Assembly: GCF_014138285.1 (NCBI RefSeq)
Contig: NZ_JACGXN010000001.1
Location: 1,477,314 to 1,541,313 of the forward strand
DNA: 64,000 bases
Reading direction: 5' to 3'
Source: Phyllobacterium myrsinacearum
GTDB taxonomy: Bacteria; Pseudomonadota; Alphaproteobacteria; Rhizobiales; Rhizobiaceae
Shown here: positions 8,874-19,135 of the stretch, piece after piece
Layout: each line of letters opens with the position of its first letter
Numbering within the stretch: the stretch's first letter is position 1
The notes under the pieces: model-generated
Seen by the model: the letters and a program-made list of their open reading frames with translations, nothing else
What the model was told of the DNA's origin: nothing
Database searches by the model: none
Translations under genes and position numbers: made by a program

Positions 8874-9713
8874 ATGGCTACCCGTATCGACAGAAAATTT
8901 GCTGCGCTGAAAGCCGAGGGACGTCCGGCACTCGTGACTTATTTCATGGGCGGCGATCCGGATTATGAAACCTCGCTGAAGATCATGAAGGCCCTGCCTG
9001 GTTCCGGTTCTGACATCATCGAGCTCGGTGTTCCCTTTTCCGATCCGATGGCCGATGGTCCGGCGATTCAGGCTGCAGGCCTGCGGGCACTTAAAAAAGG
9101 CATGTCGCTGACAAAGACGCTGGCGCTCGCCGCCAGCTTCCGCGAGAGCGACAACACGACGCCCATCGTTCTGATGGGTTACTACAATCCAATTTATATC
9201 TACGGTGTCGACCGCTTCCTGAAGGACGCCGTTGCCTCGGGCATTGATGGTCTGATCATCGTCGACCTGCCGCCTGAAATGGACGTGGAACTCTGCATTC
9301 CCGCCATCAAAGCCGGAATCAATTTCATTCGTCTGGCAACGCCGACAACGGATGCAAAGCGCCTGCCAAAAGTGCTGCAGAACACCTCCGGTTTCGTTTA
9401 CTACGTCTCGATGAACGGTATCACCGGTTCGGCCCTACCGGATACAAGCAAGGTTGGTGAGGCCGTCAAGCGCATCAAGGAACACACCGATCTGCCTGTG
9501 GTCGTCGGTTTCGGCGTCAAGACCGCCGAGCAGGCCAAGGTCATCGGCATGCATGCCGACGGGGTGGTCGTCGGCACGGCAATCGTCAATGCGGTCGCCA
9601 ATACAATCCGTCCGGATGGCTCGCTTGTGGCTGATCCTGCAGAAGCCGTCGCCACAATGGTGCAAGGACTTTCCACCGGCGTGCGCGCCGTGCGCCTTGC
9701 AGCGGCGGAATAG
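8874..9713 (+). CDS. trpA: Tryptophan synthase alpha chain
   Basis: 279 aa. Cleaves indole-3-glycerol phosphate to indole and G3P, channelled to TrpB. Catalytic Glu in [17 protein letters not shown] and Asp in LIIVDLPPE; phosphate loop GFGVKTAEQ. Starts 2 nt after trpB, so the two subunits are coupled. Confidence 0.96.
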   Translation: MATRIDRKFAALKAEGRPALVTYFMGGDPDYETSLKIMKALPGSGSDIIELGVPFSDPMADGPAIQAAGLRALKKGMSLTKTLALAASFRESDNTTPIVLMGYYNPIYIYGVDRFLKDAVASGIDGLIIVDLPPEMDVELCIPAIKAGINFIRLATPTTDAKRLPKVLQNTSGFVYYVSMNGITGSALPDTSKVGEAVKRIKEHTDLPVVVGFGVKTAEQAKVIGMHADGVVVGTAIVNAVANTIRPDGSLVADPAEAVATMVQGLSTGVRAVRLAAAE

Positions 9714-9754
9714 AAGCCCTAAATCACAATACCGACGAAAGAACAGGACCGATC

Positions 9755-10672
9755 ATGAACTGGATCACAAATTACGTCCGGCCGAAGATCAATTCGATGC
9801 TTGGTCGCCGTGAAATGCCCGAAAACCTCTGGATCAAGGATCCAATTTCGGGCGAAATGGTCTTCCATACGGATCTGGAAAAGAACCAATGGGTTGTGCC
9901 GTCGTCCGGCCACCATATGCGTATTCGCGCCAAGGACCGGCTGCGCTACTTTTTCGATGACGGCGCCTACGAGTTGCTTGAACAGCCGAAAGTGGCGACC
10001 GATCCGCTCAAATTCCGCGATGAGAAGCGCTATATCGACCGCCTCAAGGAACATCGCGCCAAGTCTGGCGTCGAAGACACGATCATCAATGCGCTGGGAA
10101 CCATTGAAGGCTTGCCGATCGTTGCAACGGTTCAGGATTTCAGCTTTATCGGCGGATCTCTGGGCATGGCCGCGGGCGAAGCCATCATAAAGGCTTTTGA
10201 GACAGCAATTGCCCAGAAGCGGCCGCTGGTTCTGTTCGCAGCCTCAGGTGGCGCCCGCATGCAGGAAGGCATTCTTTCGCTGATGCAGCTGCCGCGCACC
10301 ACCGTTGCGGTAGAAATGCTGAAGGAAGCGGGCCTGCCCTATATTGTGGTCCTCACAAATCCGACCACGGGTGGCGTCACCGCGTCCTACGCCATGCTGG
10401 GCGACATCCATATTGCCGAGCCGGGCGCGCTCATCGGTTTTGCCGGACAACGCGTCATCGAGCAGACCATTCGTGAAAAGCTGCCGGAAGGCTTCCAGAC
10501 CGCGGAATATCTGAAGGCCCACGGCATGGTCGATATGGTTGTGCCGCGCACTGAACTCAAAGCCACTATTGCACGTCTTCTGAAAATGCTGATGGGCGAG
10601 AAAGCAACCGAGGTTCCTGTTGCCAAGCCGAATGGAGCAGCGGTACCGGCAACGATTGAAGCCGAAGCTTGA
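9755..10672 (+). CDS. accD: Acetyl-CoA carboxylase carboxyltransferase subunit beta
   Basis: 305 aa. With AccA it transfers the carboxyl group from biotin to acetyl-CoA, the first committed step of fatty acid synthesis. The crotonase-fold core is clear ([43 protein letters not shown]). The four zinc-ribbon cysteines of E. coli AccD are replaced: residues 29, 32, 48 and 51 are D, S, V, S. I recall the same loss in other Rhizobiales AccD, so it looks like a lineage trait, not damage. The position between trpA and folC is conserved in the group. Confidence 0.95.
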   Translation: MNWITNYVRPKINSMLGRREMPENLWIKDPISGEMVFHTDLEKNQWVVPSSGHHMRIRAKDRLRYFFDDGAYELLEQPKVATDPLKFRDEKRYIDRLKEHRAKSGVEDTIINALGTIEGLPIVATVQDFSFIGGSLGMAAGEAIIKAFETAIAQKRPLVLFAASGGARMQEGILSLMQLPRTTVAVEMLKEAGLPYIVVLTNPTTGGVTASYAMLGDIHIAEPGALIGFAGQRVIEQTIREKLPEGFQTAEYLKAHGMVDMVVPRTELKATIARLLKMLMGEKATEVPVAKPNGAAVPATIEAEA

Positions 10673-10702
10673 TTCAATTGATGGTTCTGGAGGCTTTTGC
10701 CC

Positions 10703-12043
10703 TTGGCTTTGTCTGTGTCATCGAAGGCTGAGGCGATTATCGAGCGATTGCTCGGGCTTCATCCAAAGGGTTTTGACCTGTCGCTGGGGCGTGTCACGCG
10801 TCTTCTTGATACACTGGGCAATCCGCATCTGAAAATGCCTCCCGTCATCCATGTGGCGGGCACCAACGGCAAGGGATCGTGCGTCGCCTTCTCACGGGCG
10901 CTTCTGGAAGCTGCCGGTTATACGGTTCACGTCCACACGTCACCCCATCTCGTTCGCTGGCACGAACGCTACAGACTTGGGGCACCGGGTGGCGGCAAGC
11001 TGGTCGATGACGATGTCTTTGCCGATGCGCTGAGCCGCGTCGAGGAAGCCAACGCCGGTCAGGCCATCACGGTCTTCGAGATCCTGACCGCCGTCACATT
11101 CGTGTTGTTTTCCGAACATCCGGCCGATGCCGTGATCCTCGAGGTCGGGCTTGGTGGCCGTTTCGACGCGACGAACGTTATTCCTGAGCCTGCCGTCAGT
11201 GTCATCATGCCGATCTCACTGGATCACCAGCCTTATCTTGGCGACCGGGTTGAACTGATTGCAGCGGAGAAAGCCGGGATCATCAAGCCGGGATGCCCGG
11301 TTGTCATCGGTGCACAGGAAGAGGAAGCGGCGCGTATCGTGCTGATTGAAACAGCCGAGCGCCGGGATTGCCCCTTTGCCGTTTATGGTCAAGATTTTCT
11401 CGCTTTCGAAGAGCGTGGCCGGATGATTTACCAGGACAATACCGGGCTGCTCGATCTTCCATTGCCGGGCCTCCTCGGTCGCCATCAGCTCTCCAACGCG
11501 GCAGCTGCTATTCAGGCGGTGAAGACCGCGGGCTTTACCCTGCCGGATTACGCCATCGAAACGGCCATGACGACGGTCGAATGGCCAGCACGCATGCAGC
11601 GCCTCGTCAAAGGCAAGCTGGTTGAGGTGGCTGTACCCGGTTCGGAGATTTGGATTGATGGCGGTCATAACCCCGGTGCGGGCATGGTGATTGCCGAGGC
11701 GATCGCCTCGCTGGAGGATCGCAGCCCGCGCCCGCTGTTTCTGATCACCGGGATGATCAACACCAAAGACCCTGTTGGCTATTTCGCTGCTTTCACAGGC
11801 ATGGCCCGCCATGTTTATACGGTGCCGATCCGATCCAGCGATTCCGGCATTCCCCACGAGCAGCTCGCACTAGCCGCGGCTGATGCAGGTCTTTCCGCCG
11901 AGCCGGTGCATTCGGTCGAGAACGCGTTGAAGATATTACGGGACAGCTGGGACAAATCGGAGGCTGCGCCCCGCATCCTTATCGGCGGATCACTCTATCT
12001 CGCTGGCGACGTGCTCGCCGACAACGGAACCCCGCCGCAATAA
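10703..12043 (+). CDS. folC: Folylpolyglutamate synthase / dihydrofolate synthase
   Basis: 446 aa. Adds glutamate to dihydropteroate and to folates, with ATP. The P-loop HVAGTNGKGS is near 53-62, followed by LGGRFDATNV and a C-terminal Mur-ligase-like domain with the GGHNPGA motif. No ATG fits the frame. TTG at 10703 lies 9 nt after GGAGG (10689-10693); TTG at 10697 is too close. Last gene of the trp-acc unit. Confidence 0.92.
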   Translation: MALSVSSKAEAIIERLLGLHPKGFDLSLGRVTRLLDTLGNPHLKMPPVIHVAGTNGKGSCVAFSRALLEAAGYTVHVHTSPHLVRWHERYRLGAPGGGKLVDDDVFADALSRVEEANAGQAITVFEILTAVTFVLFSEHPADAVILEVGLGGRFDATNVIPEPAVSVIMPISLDHQPYLGDRVELIAAEKAGIIKPGCPVVIGAQEEEAARIVLIETAERRDCPFAVYGQDFLAFEERGRMIYQDNTGLLDLPLPGLLGRHQLSNAAAAIQAVKTAGFTLPDYAIETAMTTVEWPARMQRLVKGKLVEVAVPGSEIWIDGGHNPGAGMVIAEAIASLEDRSPRPLFLITGMINTKDPVGYFAAFTGMARHVYTVPIRSSDSGIPHEQLALAAADAGLSAEPVHSVENALKILRDSWDKSEAAPRILIGGSLYLAGDVLADNGTPPQ

Positions 12044-12067
12044 AAAGCCCGGCGCGATGGCCGGGCT
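12042..12067 (-). terminator. Terminator after trxA
   Basis: Stem AGCCCGGC (12046-12053)/GCCGGGCT (12060-12067) with a 6-nt loop, followed on the minus strand by five T. It overlaps the folC stop codon, so the convergent genes share this spacer. Confidence 0.75.
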
Positions 12068-12092
12068 CGATAGGGGAAGGGCTTTTCTCCGC

Positions 12093-12416
12093 TCAAGCGG
12101 CCGAATTGCGGATCCAGTCGCTGAGCTTGCTCTTGGGAGCAGCGCCAACCAGATTAGCAGCCAGTTCGCCGTCCTTGAACATCAGAAGTGTTGGAATGGA
12201 ACGCACGCCGAACTGAGCTGCAAGTTCCGGATTCTCGTCGATATTGACCTTGGCAATCGTAACTTTGCCTTCCATCTCGGAAGCTATCTCTTCGAGAGCT
12301 GGTGCAATCATCTTGCATGGGCCGCACCACTCGGCCCAGAAATCGACAACAACAGGCTGACCGGCCTGAAGCACATCGGACTGGAAATTGCTGGTGTCAA
12401 TCTTGACGGTAGCCAT
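12093..12416 (-). CDS. trxA: Thioredoxin
   Basis: 107 aa cytoplasmic disulfide reductase with the active site WAEWCGPCK near residues 28-36 and the cis-proline loop RSIPTLLMF. Lies 75 nt after addA and may have its own promoter or be the tail of the long minus-strand unit. Conserved neighbour of addAB in Rhizobiales. Confidence 0.97.
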   Translation of the reverse strand: MATVKIDTSNFQSDVLQAGQPVVVDFWAEWCGPCKMIAPALEEIASEMEGKVTIAKVNIDENPELAAQFGVRSIPTLLMFKDGELAANLVGAAPKSKLSDWIRNSAA

Positions 12417-12491
12417 CGGCTTTTCCTTATCGGTTATTGAATGTTGCCCATCATGTGGTGAGTCTACCCACCCGCGTCAAGCTCGGTCATC

Positions 12492-15400
12492 TCACGATGC
12501 GGTGAGACGGGCAAGGGCGCCCTGCATCTCATTCACCGGAATATCGATGAGATGGGGGCCTTCGGTGAACAAGAGGGCGGCTTTCACGCTTTTTCCGGGA
12601 TAAAGCGGCTCCAGCAACTGCCGGTAGAGCGCCAGCTGCGCCACGTAGGCATCCGGCACTTCCGCTAGGATACGCGGAGCCGGGCGATTGGTCTTATAAT
12701 CGACAATCAGCACACTGTCGTCACTTACCGCGAGCCGATCGATGATACCGGACACCGCATGGTCCTTACCCCGCAGATGCAATGTTCCCATGACAGCGAT
12801 TTCCGCCAGTGAACCGGGCGCGAAGACCGGCGCGAAACGCGGATCGCCTATGACGCCGAATACCGATTGCAGGGCGTTTTCCATCTCTTCCAGCTTCCAA
12901 TCAAATGCGGCGCGGGAAAGATAACGTCCGGCGGCAACCATGCGTTGATCGGCAGGCAGATTGGGCAGAGTCTGTAACAGCGCATGAATGACTGTGCCGC
13001 GCTGGATTGCAAAGGAAGGATCGCGACCATCTGCACCGAGGACCGGCGAACCGCTGACAAGAGGCTCTTCTTCTTCCGGCTCGATCAGAAGGGACACACC
13101 GGAAGGCGCCAACGGGCGCGGCAGCCCTGCTTCCCTTGCCATGGGCTCGCGATACCGGACAGGAAAGGGCAGCACCGATGCCGCTGGCAACAATTCCGGC
13201 TCCTCCACCGGACCGCTTGTCGGCGCAGTCTCGCGGTAACGTTTTGCAACGACGCCCTCCACCGGATGATCGAACGGTTCGCTCGTCTCCGCCAGTGCTG
13301 CGTCCACAAGACCGTGCCAAGTGTCGGGAGACTGTCTGGTGCCGCGATAACCGCAAACGATCAGGCGATCTTCGGCGCGGGTCATCCCGACGTAGAGAAG
13401 ACGGCGATATTCCTCTTCTGATCGTATTTTCAGATTTTCGACAATAGCCCCTGTAAAGGCCGTCGCGTAGGCTTTGGACGGCACGAAGAGGAACCCCTTG
13501 CCCTGCCATCCCTCTTCTTCCTTCATCGGAAATGACAGCAGGTTGGGCGTTCGCCCCCCAGATGAGGCAGAACTGCCGGAATCAACCAGAAATACCACCG
13601 CAGCTTCAAGGCCCTTGGCCGCGTGAACGGTCATGATCCGCACCTCGTCTCGGCTCTGATCAAGCTCACGCTTGATCTCGGGCGTGGCTGCATCCAGCGT
13701 TTCCAGAAATGCCTGCAGTCCGGGAAGGCCGGTTTTCTCCGTGGCGATGGCGTAATTCTGGAATTCGTCGATGACATCACCCGCCTCGTGACCGAGTCGT
13801 GCGAGAAGATCTCGCCGGGCGCCGCCATTGCCAAGAATGTCAGCGTAGAATTCGAACACGGGCACTGTATCCGCACGGTTGCGCCACTCCTGCAAACGCT
13901 TGGCAACGGCTGCCAGCGCCGGATCGCTCTTCGCCCGGACTGTCAGACGCTGATGCAGGGTTTCATTCTCTGCGCGTCCATGCGCCAGATCGAAGAGCTG
14001 GTCATCATCCCATTTGAAGATCGGGCTTTTGAGAAGTGCGGCCAGTGACAGGTCATCGGACGACAGCAGCATGAAACGGCCAAGCGCCATCAAATCCTTG
14101 ACGGCGATATGGTCTGTCAGTTTCAGCCGGTCGGCACCAGCCACCGGCACATGACGCTTCTTCAATTCGCGCGACAGTGCAGGCATGAACTGGTCGCGCT
14201 TTCGCACCAGAACCATGATGTCGCGTGCCTGCAGGCGCCGATTCTTGCCTTCGATGACTTCGCCGTTTTTCAGCCAGAGATCAATTGTCTTGGCGATTTG
14301 CTCCGCAAGGCGAACGGGCGGGGCGGGAAGACTGTCCACCGGGGTTCGCCAGTCTTCCTCCTGTTCCGTGGTTTCGGGCGTGAGCATATCCCAGATCTGC
14401 ACTTCGCCCGCGTCAACGGACCGGATCGCGGTGTGGGCAGTCGCGCCATGATCGGCACCGAAGCCGCGATTGGCTTCAGGCCGCTTGAACACCGCGTCCA
14501 CAGCGGACAGCACATCGGGCACGGAACGGAAAGAGAAATTCAGATTGACCCTGGAGAAGCTCAGTTCAGCATTTTCCGCTTTTTTCTTGGTTGTCTTGCC
14601 ATGGCGGGCGAAATCTTCCGGGATGGCACCCTGAAAGGAATAGATAGACTGCTTTTCGTCGCCCACGGCAAACAGCGTACGCCTGACATTGCGGGCTGTG
14701 CTGCCGGAAAAAAACTCTTCGCTGAGCAAGCGGATGACCCGCCACTGGTTGGGGCTTGTATCTTGCGCCTCGTCTACCAGGATGTGATCGATGCCCTTGT
14801 CGAGTTTGTATTGCACCCATGGCCCGGCATCCTGCCGTGCCAGCAGTGTCACCGTACGCACAATCAGATCATCAAAATCGAGAAGGCCGCGCGCCTTCTT
14901 CATCTGCTGGTAGCGCCCGATCAGATCATCGATCAGCACCAGCGCCGACAGGGTGAGTCGGATTTGCCGAAGCTGTTTGAGGCGGTCCAGACCTTTGAAA
15001 ATCCGGTCTGCTGCACGGTCATAGCGTTCGATGAAATCGGGAATGCGGTCGGTAACGCTTTTCGAGGCGACGTAGCTGCCGCTCTTGGGGTCACCTGTCG
15101 CTTTCAGGAAAGCCGCCCGCAATACCTCTTCGCGCTGATCAATCTCGCTACTGACCTTGGCGAAACGCAGCAGGAGAGCAAACTCCTGGGCACGCGAGGC
15201 CCCTTTTGGCACCGCCATGATATTCTCAAGCACGCCTTGCGGAAACTCGGGCACCGGCCAGAGCGCGGAAAGAATGTCGTCTTCCGTCTCCTCGCCGGTA
15301 AAACCAAACTGGGTAAAGAACAGGGGACGCCGCAGCGCGTCATGACCCACTTCCCGAATGAACTGGGTCAGATCATGGCGCTTGTTGACGGCTTCATCAA

Positions 15401-15995
15401 GAAGTTCCTGTAACCCGAATTCGCCGGCCACTTCCAGAACGTCGTTGAAAGCGGCAGCAAGATCGATGTTTCCGTCAAGCCGCGCCGTTTGCAGCAATTG
15501 GCGGCGCGCCTCACCCACCAACGCCACCTGCATCATGTCATCCATCAGTTCGAAATGACCGGCAATGTTCGCTTCCAGCGGAAACTGATGCAGAATCGCC
15601 TCGCAAAAGGCGTGAATCGTCTGGATTTTCAAACCACCCGGTGTTTCCAGCGCCCGGGCAAACAGGCGGCGCGCCTGAGCCAGTCGCGCGGGTCCGGGAC
15701 GCTTGCCATCGATTTTCTCGATCGTTTGCGCGAGGGCCTCTTCGTCCATGGTCGCCCAATCGGAGAGTCGGGCAAAGACACGGTTCTGCATGACTGCGGC
15801 GGCTGCCTTGGTATAGGTCAGGCACAATATTTTTGACGGATCGGTACCGTCGAGCAGAAGGCGGATGACACGCTCAGTCAGAACGTGTGTCTTGCCCGAA
15901 CCCGCATTGGCAGAAACCCAGACAGAGTCAGCCGGATTGGCAGCACGATTCTGATCGATAATGGTTTCCTTGGGAATATTGGGGTTTTTTTTCAC
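12492..15995 (-). CDS. addA: AddA, helicase-nuclease subunit for double-strand break repair
   Basis: 1167 aa. The AddAB complex resects broken DNA ends and loads RecA, replacing RecBCD. Walker A VSANAGSGKTHVLTERV lies near 27-43, UvrD-type motifs CLTYTKAAA and ILVDEAQDTSPNQW follow, and the C-terminal RecB-type nuclease has VLIVDYKTNRP near 1108. I chose the GTG at 15995: it gives VKKNPNIPKETI and overlaps the addB stop as GTGA. A longer ATG start would add 14 Arg/Gly residues read from addB. Confidence 0.95.
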   Translation of the reverse strand: MKKNPNIPKETIIDQNRAANPADSVWVSANAGSGKTHVLTERVIRLLLDGTDPSKILCLTYTKAAAAVMQNRVFARLSDWATMDEEALAQTIEKIDGKRPGPARLAQARRLFARALETPGGLKIQTIHAFCEAILHQFPLEANIAGHFELMDDMMQVALVGEARRQLLQTARLDGNIDLAAAFNDVLEVAGEFGLQELLDEAVNKRHDLTQFIREVGHDALRRPLFFTQFGFTGEETEDDILSALWPVPEFPQGVLENIMAVPKGASRAQEFALLLRFAKVSSEIDQREEVLRAAFLKATGDPKSGSYVASKSVTDRIPDFIERYDRAADRIFKGLDRLKQLRQIRLTLSALVLIDDLIGRYQQMKKARGLLDFDDLIVRTVTLLARQDAGPWVQYKLDKGIDHILVDEAQDTSPNQWRVIRLLSEEFFSGSTARNVRRTLFAVGDEKQSIYSFQGAIPEDFARHGKTTKKKAENAELSFSRVNLNFSFRSVPDVLSAVDAVFKRPEANRGFGADHGATAHTAIRSVDAGEVQIWDMLTPETTEQEEDWRTPVDSLPAPPVRLAEQIAKTIDLWLKNGEVIEGKNRRLQARDIMVLVRKRDQFMPALSRELKKRHVPVAGADRLKLTDHIAVKDLMALGRFMLLSSDDLSLAALLKSPIFKWDDDQLFDLAHGRAENETLHQRLTVRAKSDPALAAVAKRLQEWRNRADTVPVFEFYADILGNGGARRDLLARLGHEAGDVIDEFQNYAIATEKTGLPGLQAFLETLDAATPEIKRELDQSRDEVRIMTVHAAKGLEAAVVFLVDSGSSASSGGRTPNLLSFPMKEEEGWQGKGFLFVPSKAYATAFTGAIVENLKIRSEEEYRRLLYVGMTRAEDRLIVCGYRGTRQSPDTWHGLVDAALAETSEPFDHPVEGVVAKRYRETAPTSGPVEEPELLPAASVLPFPVRYREPMAREAGLPRPLAPSGVSLLIEPEEEEPLVSGSPVLGADGRDPSFAIQRGTVIHALLQTLPNLPADQRMVAAGRYLSRAAFDWKLEEMENALQSVFGVIGDPRFAPVFAPGSLAEIAVMGTLHLRGKDHAVSGIIDRLAVSDDSVLIVDYKTNRPAPRILAEVPDAYVAQLALYRQLLEPLYPGKSVKAALLFTEGPHLIDIPVNEMQGALARLTAS

Positions 15996-18900
15996 TCGCC
16001 GCCCTCCCCGCCATCGTCCGCGCCGCCCGCCGACCATTCCAGTACGCGTGCGAGATGATCATAATCCCCGGTCAGATCGCTTTCCTTGAATGGCAGTGCA
16101 CGGGACAGATAGCCTTTTTGCGGATCATGATAGGCGACAAGCAACTCATTCAACCGCAGCCATGAAAGCTCGCCCAGCTCGGGCGCGGTCTTTTCGCTCT
16201 TATTGGCGGCGGAGCCGGCTTTCAGGATCGACTCCGGCTCGACCCTGCCGTTCGGCCGCAAGCGAACATAAAGCAAGTCTGAGGCCTGACGCTTGCCGAC
16301 TTCGTGAAAGGCTCCGCGCGCAAGAAGTGCCGCCTCCAGCGCCAGCTGCGGCGAGAGCAGCACATGGGCTTGTTTGCGCGAGGGTGTGGAGCCGGTCTTG
16401 TAGTCGATGATTTCCACAGTTCCATCCCGCATCAGATCAACACGATCGGCGCGGCCGGAAAGCGTGACACCCGTTGCTTCGACAGGGATTTTCTTCGAGG
16501 CAATTTCGGGATGACGTTCGGCAAGCAGCGGGGCGCGTTCGCGCTCCCATTGCAGAAACTCAGGCACAAGGCTCAAAAATCGCGGCCACCACACCGCATC
16601 GATTTCTTCAGGCAAGGCAATATCATCGAAATAGCGCCGACCAATCTCTGAGAGACGTATAGCGGCATCAGTATGGACCGGATCGATAGCCTGTTCGGTG
16701 AAATGCGCCAGAATATTGTGAAAGAGCGAGCCGCGTTCCGCTGCATCAGGATCGCGGATCAGTGGCTCGATGGGACGCAGGCGCAGAATACGCCGGGCGA
16801 AGATCGCATAGGGATCGCGCCGCAGGGTTTCGATTTCTGTCACGGAAAAATGTCTTGGCCGCGCTGTAAGCGGCGGTTTTGGCTCTGGCCGCTTGACAAA
16901 ATCCTCATCAGGAGCGTCGTCAATTTCCCGGGCCCAATGCAGATACTGCGCGCCGCGCGCACGCAATTCGTCGCTGGCTCTCTTGCCGAGCACTGTTTCC
17001 AGCCGCTGCAACCAGCGAGATGCGACCGTCGGCGCATTGGCCGACCGCTGCGCCCGGCTGAGAATGACCCGTTCCATGCCGAGTGCCATCTGGAAATCAT
17101 GCGCGGCAAGGCCGGTGCGCCGTTCCGGGGGCTCCAGATTGATGACGGCTTTCATCGGCCGCGACATGAAAGGATCGTTGCGGGTCTTGCCCGGCCAGGA
17201 ACCCTCATTGAGACCCCCGATGATGACGGTATCGACGGTCTGCAAGCGTGCTTCCAGCGCACCCCAGATGAACAGGCGCGGATGGGCTCCAGCCTTGGGT
17301 TTCACCACTTCACCTGCCATGAGGGCTTCGATCATCGCTGGCCACTCAACGGGCATGAAGTCGAGGCCGGAATCGGCGGACACCAGGTTGCGGAGAAAAG
17401 CAGCGAATTGTTCACCCGCAGCCCCGGTGTAAAGCCCTGATATGTCGCCTCTGTCATCGCGAACGAGATTTTCGAGGCTGGCAATGGTTGCCCGGACGAT
17501 ATCCGATATCTCCACCGGTTCATTGGCCCCTGTGAAGGCGCTAAGTTCATTCATGCACTGTCCGAGGGCTGCACAGACAATCCGGGCGGCTTCAATCCGC
17601 TGTACGGAAATCTGGCGCAGCCAAGCGGGCTCAAACGGGGATGTGGTGCCTTCGGCAAGGCGCCGTTCAAAGAATTCCGCCAGTCCAGTCAGAGTCGCGC
17701 GTCCCGTGCCGCCGCGCAGCGCAATCAGTTCAATTGTTTCGGCTGCCTGCCGGACGGCATTGCGGTCCATGCCAAGCCGGGTCAGGGGATGCTTGAGCAA
17801 AGCCAACAATACCACCGGGTCACCGGGATTGAAGACCGTTTCCAGGGTGAGGCGCAACAGCGTTGCCGGCTGCGTCTCGCGCAAGGCGTGGCCACCGGAA
17901 TCATCAGCAGCGATATTGAAACGCGCGAGTTCACTGGCCACACGCCGGGCAAGGTCGCGATCGGCTGTAATGAGCGCTGCGGTCTTTCCTGGCGCCTCAA
18001 TGGCATCACGCAAGGCGATTGCGACGGCAAGCGCCTCCTCGCGTTCATTGGCCGCCTCGATCAGGGCGACCGGTACAACAGCAGCAGAAAACTGGCTGCT
18101 TTCCCGATCAATCGTGCTCCAAGCTTCGCTTGTCTCGGCAGGACGCATGGCTTCCGCCAGCAAGTGTTCACGCGCCCGCTTCTGCGGTGTGACCGTACCA
18201 AGGCGGATCACGTCCTGACGCAGGACACCGAGCTCGCCCAGAAGCTTCCTCAGGCCGAATTGCGGATGCCCGAATATGGAGGGATTGTCCTGCGTGCTGG
18301 CAAGCACCTGCCAGCTTGGTTCATCCATGTCGCGGTCAAGCCCGGGCAGCACCACGGCGCCCTGCGGCAAAGCGGCAATTGCCGCCAGAAGATGTGCGGT
18401 CGCGGGGATCGAGCCGGTGGAACCAGCCGCAATAACCGGTCCATCGGGAGGATTGCGCAGAAGTCGTTCTGCTTCCAGCTCGATGAGATGATTGCGATGG
18501 GCTGCAGGATTGGACCGGTGGCGGTCGTTGAGAATGTCCGGCCAGAGACTGGTGACGATGTTCAAAAAGTCTAGAGTGACCTGCCACCATTCAGGCAGTT
18601 CCTCCGAAACGATATTCGACAGCGTGCTCCAGCCGCTCGCCTCCGTCTCCACCTGATCCATAAGCCCGGCAAGATCACGCGCCAGCCAGAGCGCGTCTGC
18701 AGTGGTGGCGGGTATGGCAATATCCTCATTGCCGAACAGGGCCCGGACGTGATCGGGCAGGCGCTCGCGCCATGGGCGCACGAGTCGTGCAAGCAGCAAA
18801 AGCCGCTCCATGGAGCCGACCGGAGGCAGCAGATCGAAAAAAGCATCTGACCCCATGTCAAACATCGCGGCATCCTCATCCACGTCGCCGAGCGGACGGA

Positions 18901-19135
18901 TGGCGGGCAGGATGGCGGATTTCACCGGGCTTTTTTCAACAAGCAAGGATCGCAGCGTACGGGCTGCGCGGCGGGTTGGTACGTAGATGGTGGCTCGCGC
19001 CAGGGCCAAGGGATCGGCGGGGTTAACGGGGAAACCCGGAATTAGGTTGCCGGAAAGGATTGCATCAACCAGAGCGGGAAGAAACGGTTCTCCGGGAGCA
19101 ATCGAAAAAATGCGGGGGCTGTGGCGGTCAACCAT
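15992..19135 (-). CDS. addB: AddB, nuclease subunit for double-strand break repair
   Basis: 1047 aa. Partner of AddA. The N-terminus has the inactivated-helicase region YVPTRRAARTLRSLL; the C-terminal nuclease has RGSLFHNILAHF and VEIIDYKTGSTPSRKQ. The ATG at 19135 has GGAG upstream and overlaps the end of murU by 8 nt. The overlaps murU/addB and addB/addA indicate one coupled transcript. Confidence 0.94.
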   Translation of the reverse strand: MVDRHSPRIFSIAPGEPFLPALVDAILSGNLIPGFPVNPADPLALARATIYVPTRRAARTLRSLLVEKSPVKSAILPAIRPLGDVDEDAAMFDMGSDAFFDLLPPVGSMERLLLLARLVRPWRERLPDHVRALFGNEDIAIPATTADALWLARDLAGLMDQVETEASGWSTLSNIVSEELPEWWQVTLDFLNIVTSLWPDILNDRHRSNPAAHRNHLIELEAERLLRNPPDGPVIAAGSTGSIPATAHLLAAIAALPQGAVVLPGLDRDMDEPSWQVLASTQDNPSIFGHPQFGLRKLLGELGVLRQDVIRLGTVTPQKRAREHLLAEAMRPAETSEAWSTIDRESSQFSAAVVPVALIEAANEREEALAVAIALRDAIEAPGKTAALITADRDLARRVASELARFNIAADDSGGHALRETQPATLLRLTLETVFNPGDPVVLLALLKHPLTRLGMDRNAVRQAAETIELIALRGGTGRATLTGLAEFFERRLAEGTTSPFEPAWLRQISVQRIEAARIVCAALGQCMNELSAFTGANEPVEISDIVRATIASLENLVRDDRGDISGLYTGAAGEQFAAFLRNLVSADSGLDFMPVEWPAMIEALMAGEVVKPKAGAHPRLFIWGALEARLQTVDTVIIGGLNEGSWPGKTRNDPFMSRPMKAVINLEPPERRTGLAAHDFQMALGMERVILSRAQRSANAPTVASRWLQRLETVLGKRASDELRARGAQYLHWAREIDDAPDEDFVKRPEPKPPLTARPRHFSVTEIETLRRDPYAIFARRILRLRPIEPLIRDPDAAERGSLFHNILAHFTEQAIDPVHTDAAIRLSEIGRRYFDDIALPEEIDAVWWPRFLSLVPEFLQWERERAPLLAERHPEIASKKIPVEATGVTLSGRADRVDLMRDGTVEIIDYKTGSTPSRKQAHVLLSPQLALEAALLARGAFHEVGKRQASDLLYVRLRPNGRVEPESILKAGSAANKSEKTAPELGELSWLRLNELLVAYHDPQKGYLSRALPFKESDLTGDYDHLARVLEWSAGGADDGGEGGE

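Noticed and set aside
14109-15413. Long plus-strand open frame inside addA
   Set aside because: Antisense shadow of a conserved helicase gene; no recognisable domain and no ribosome site.
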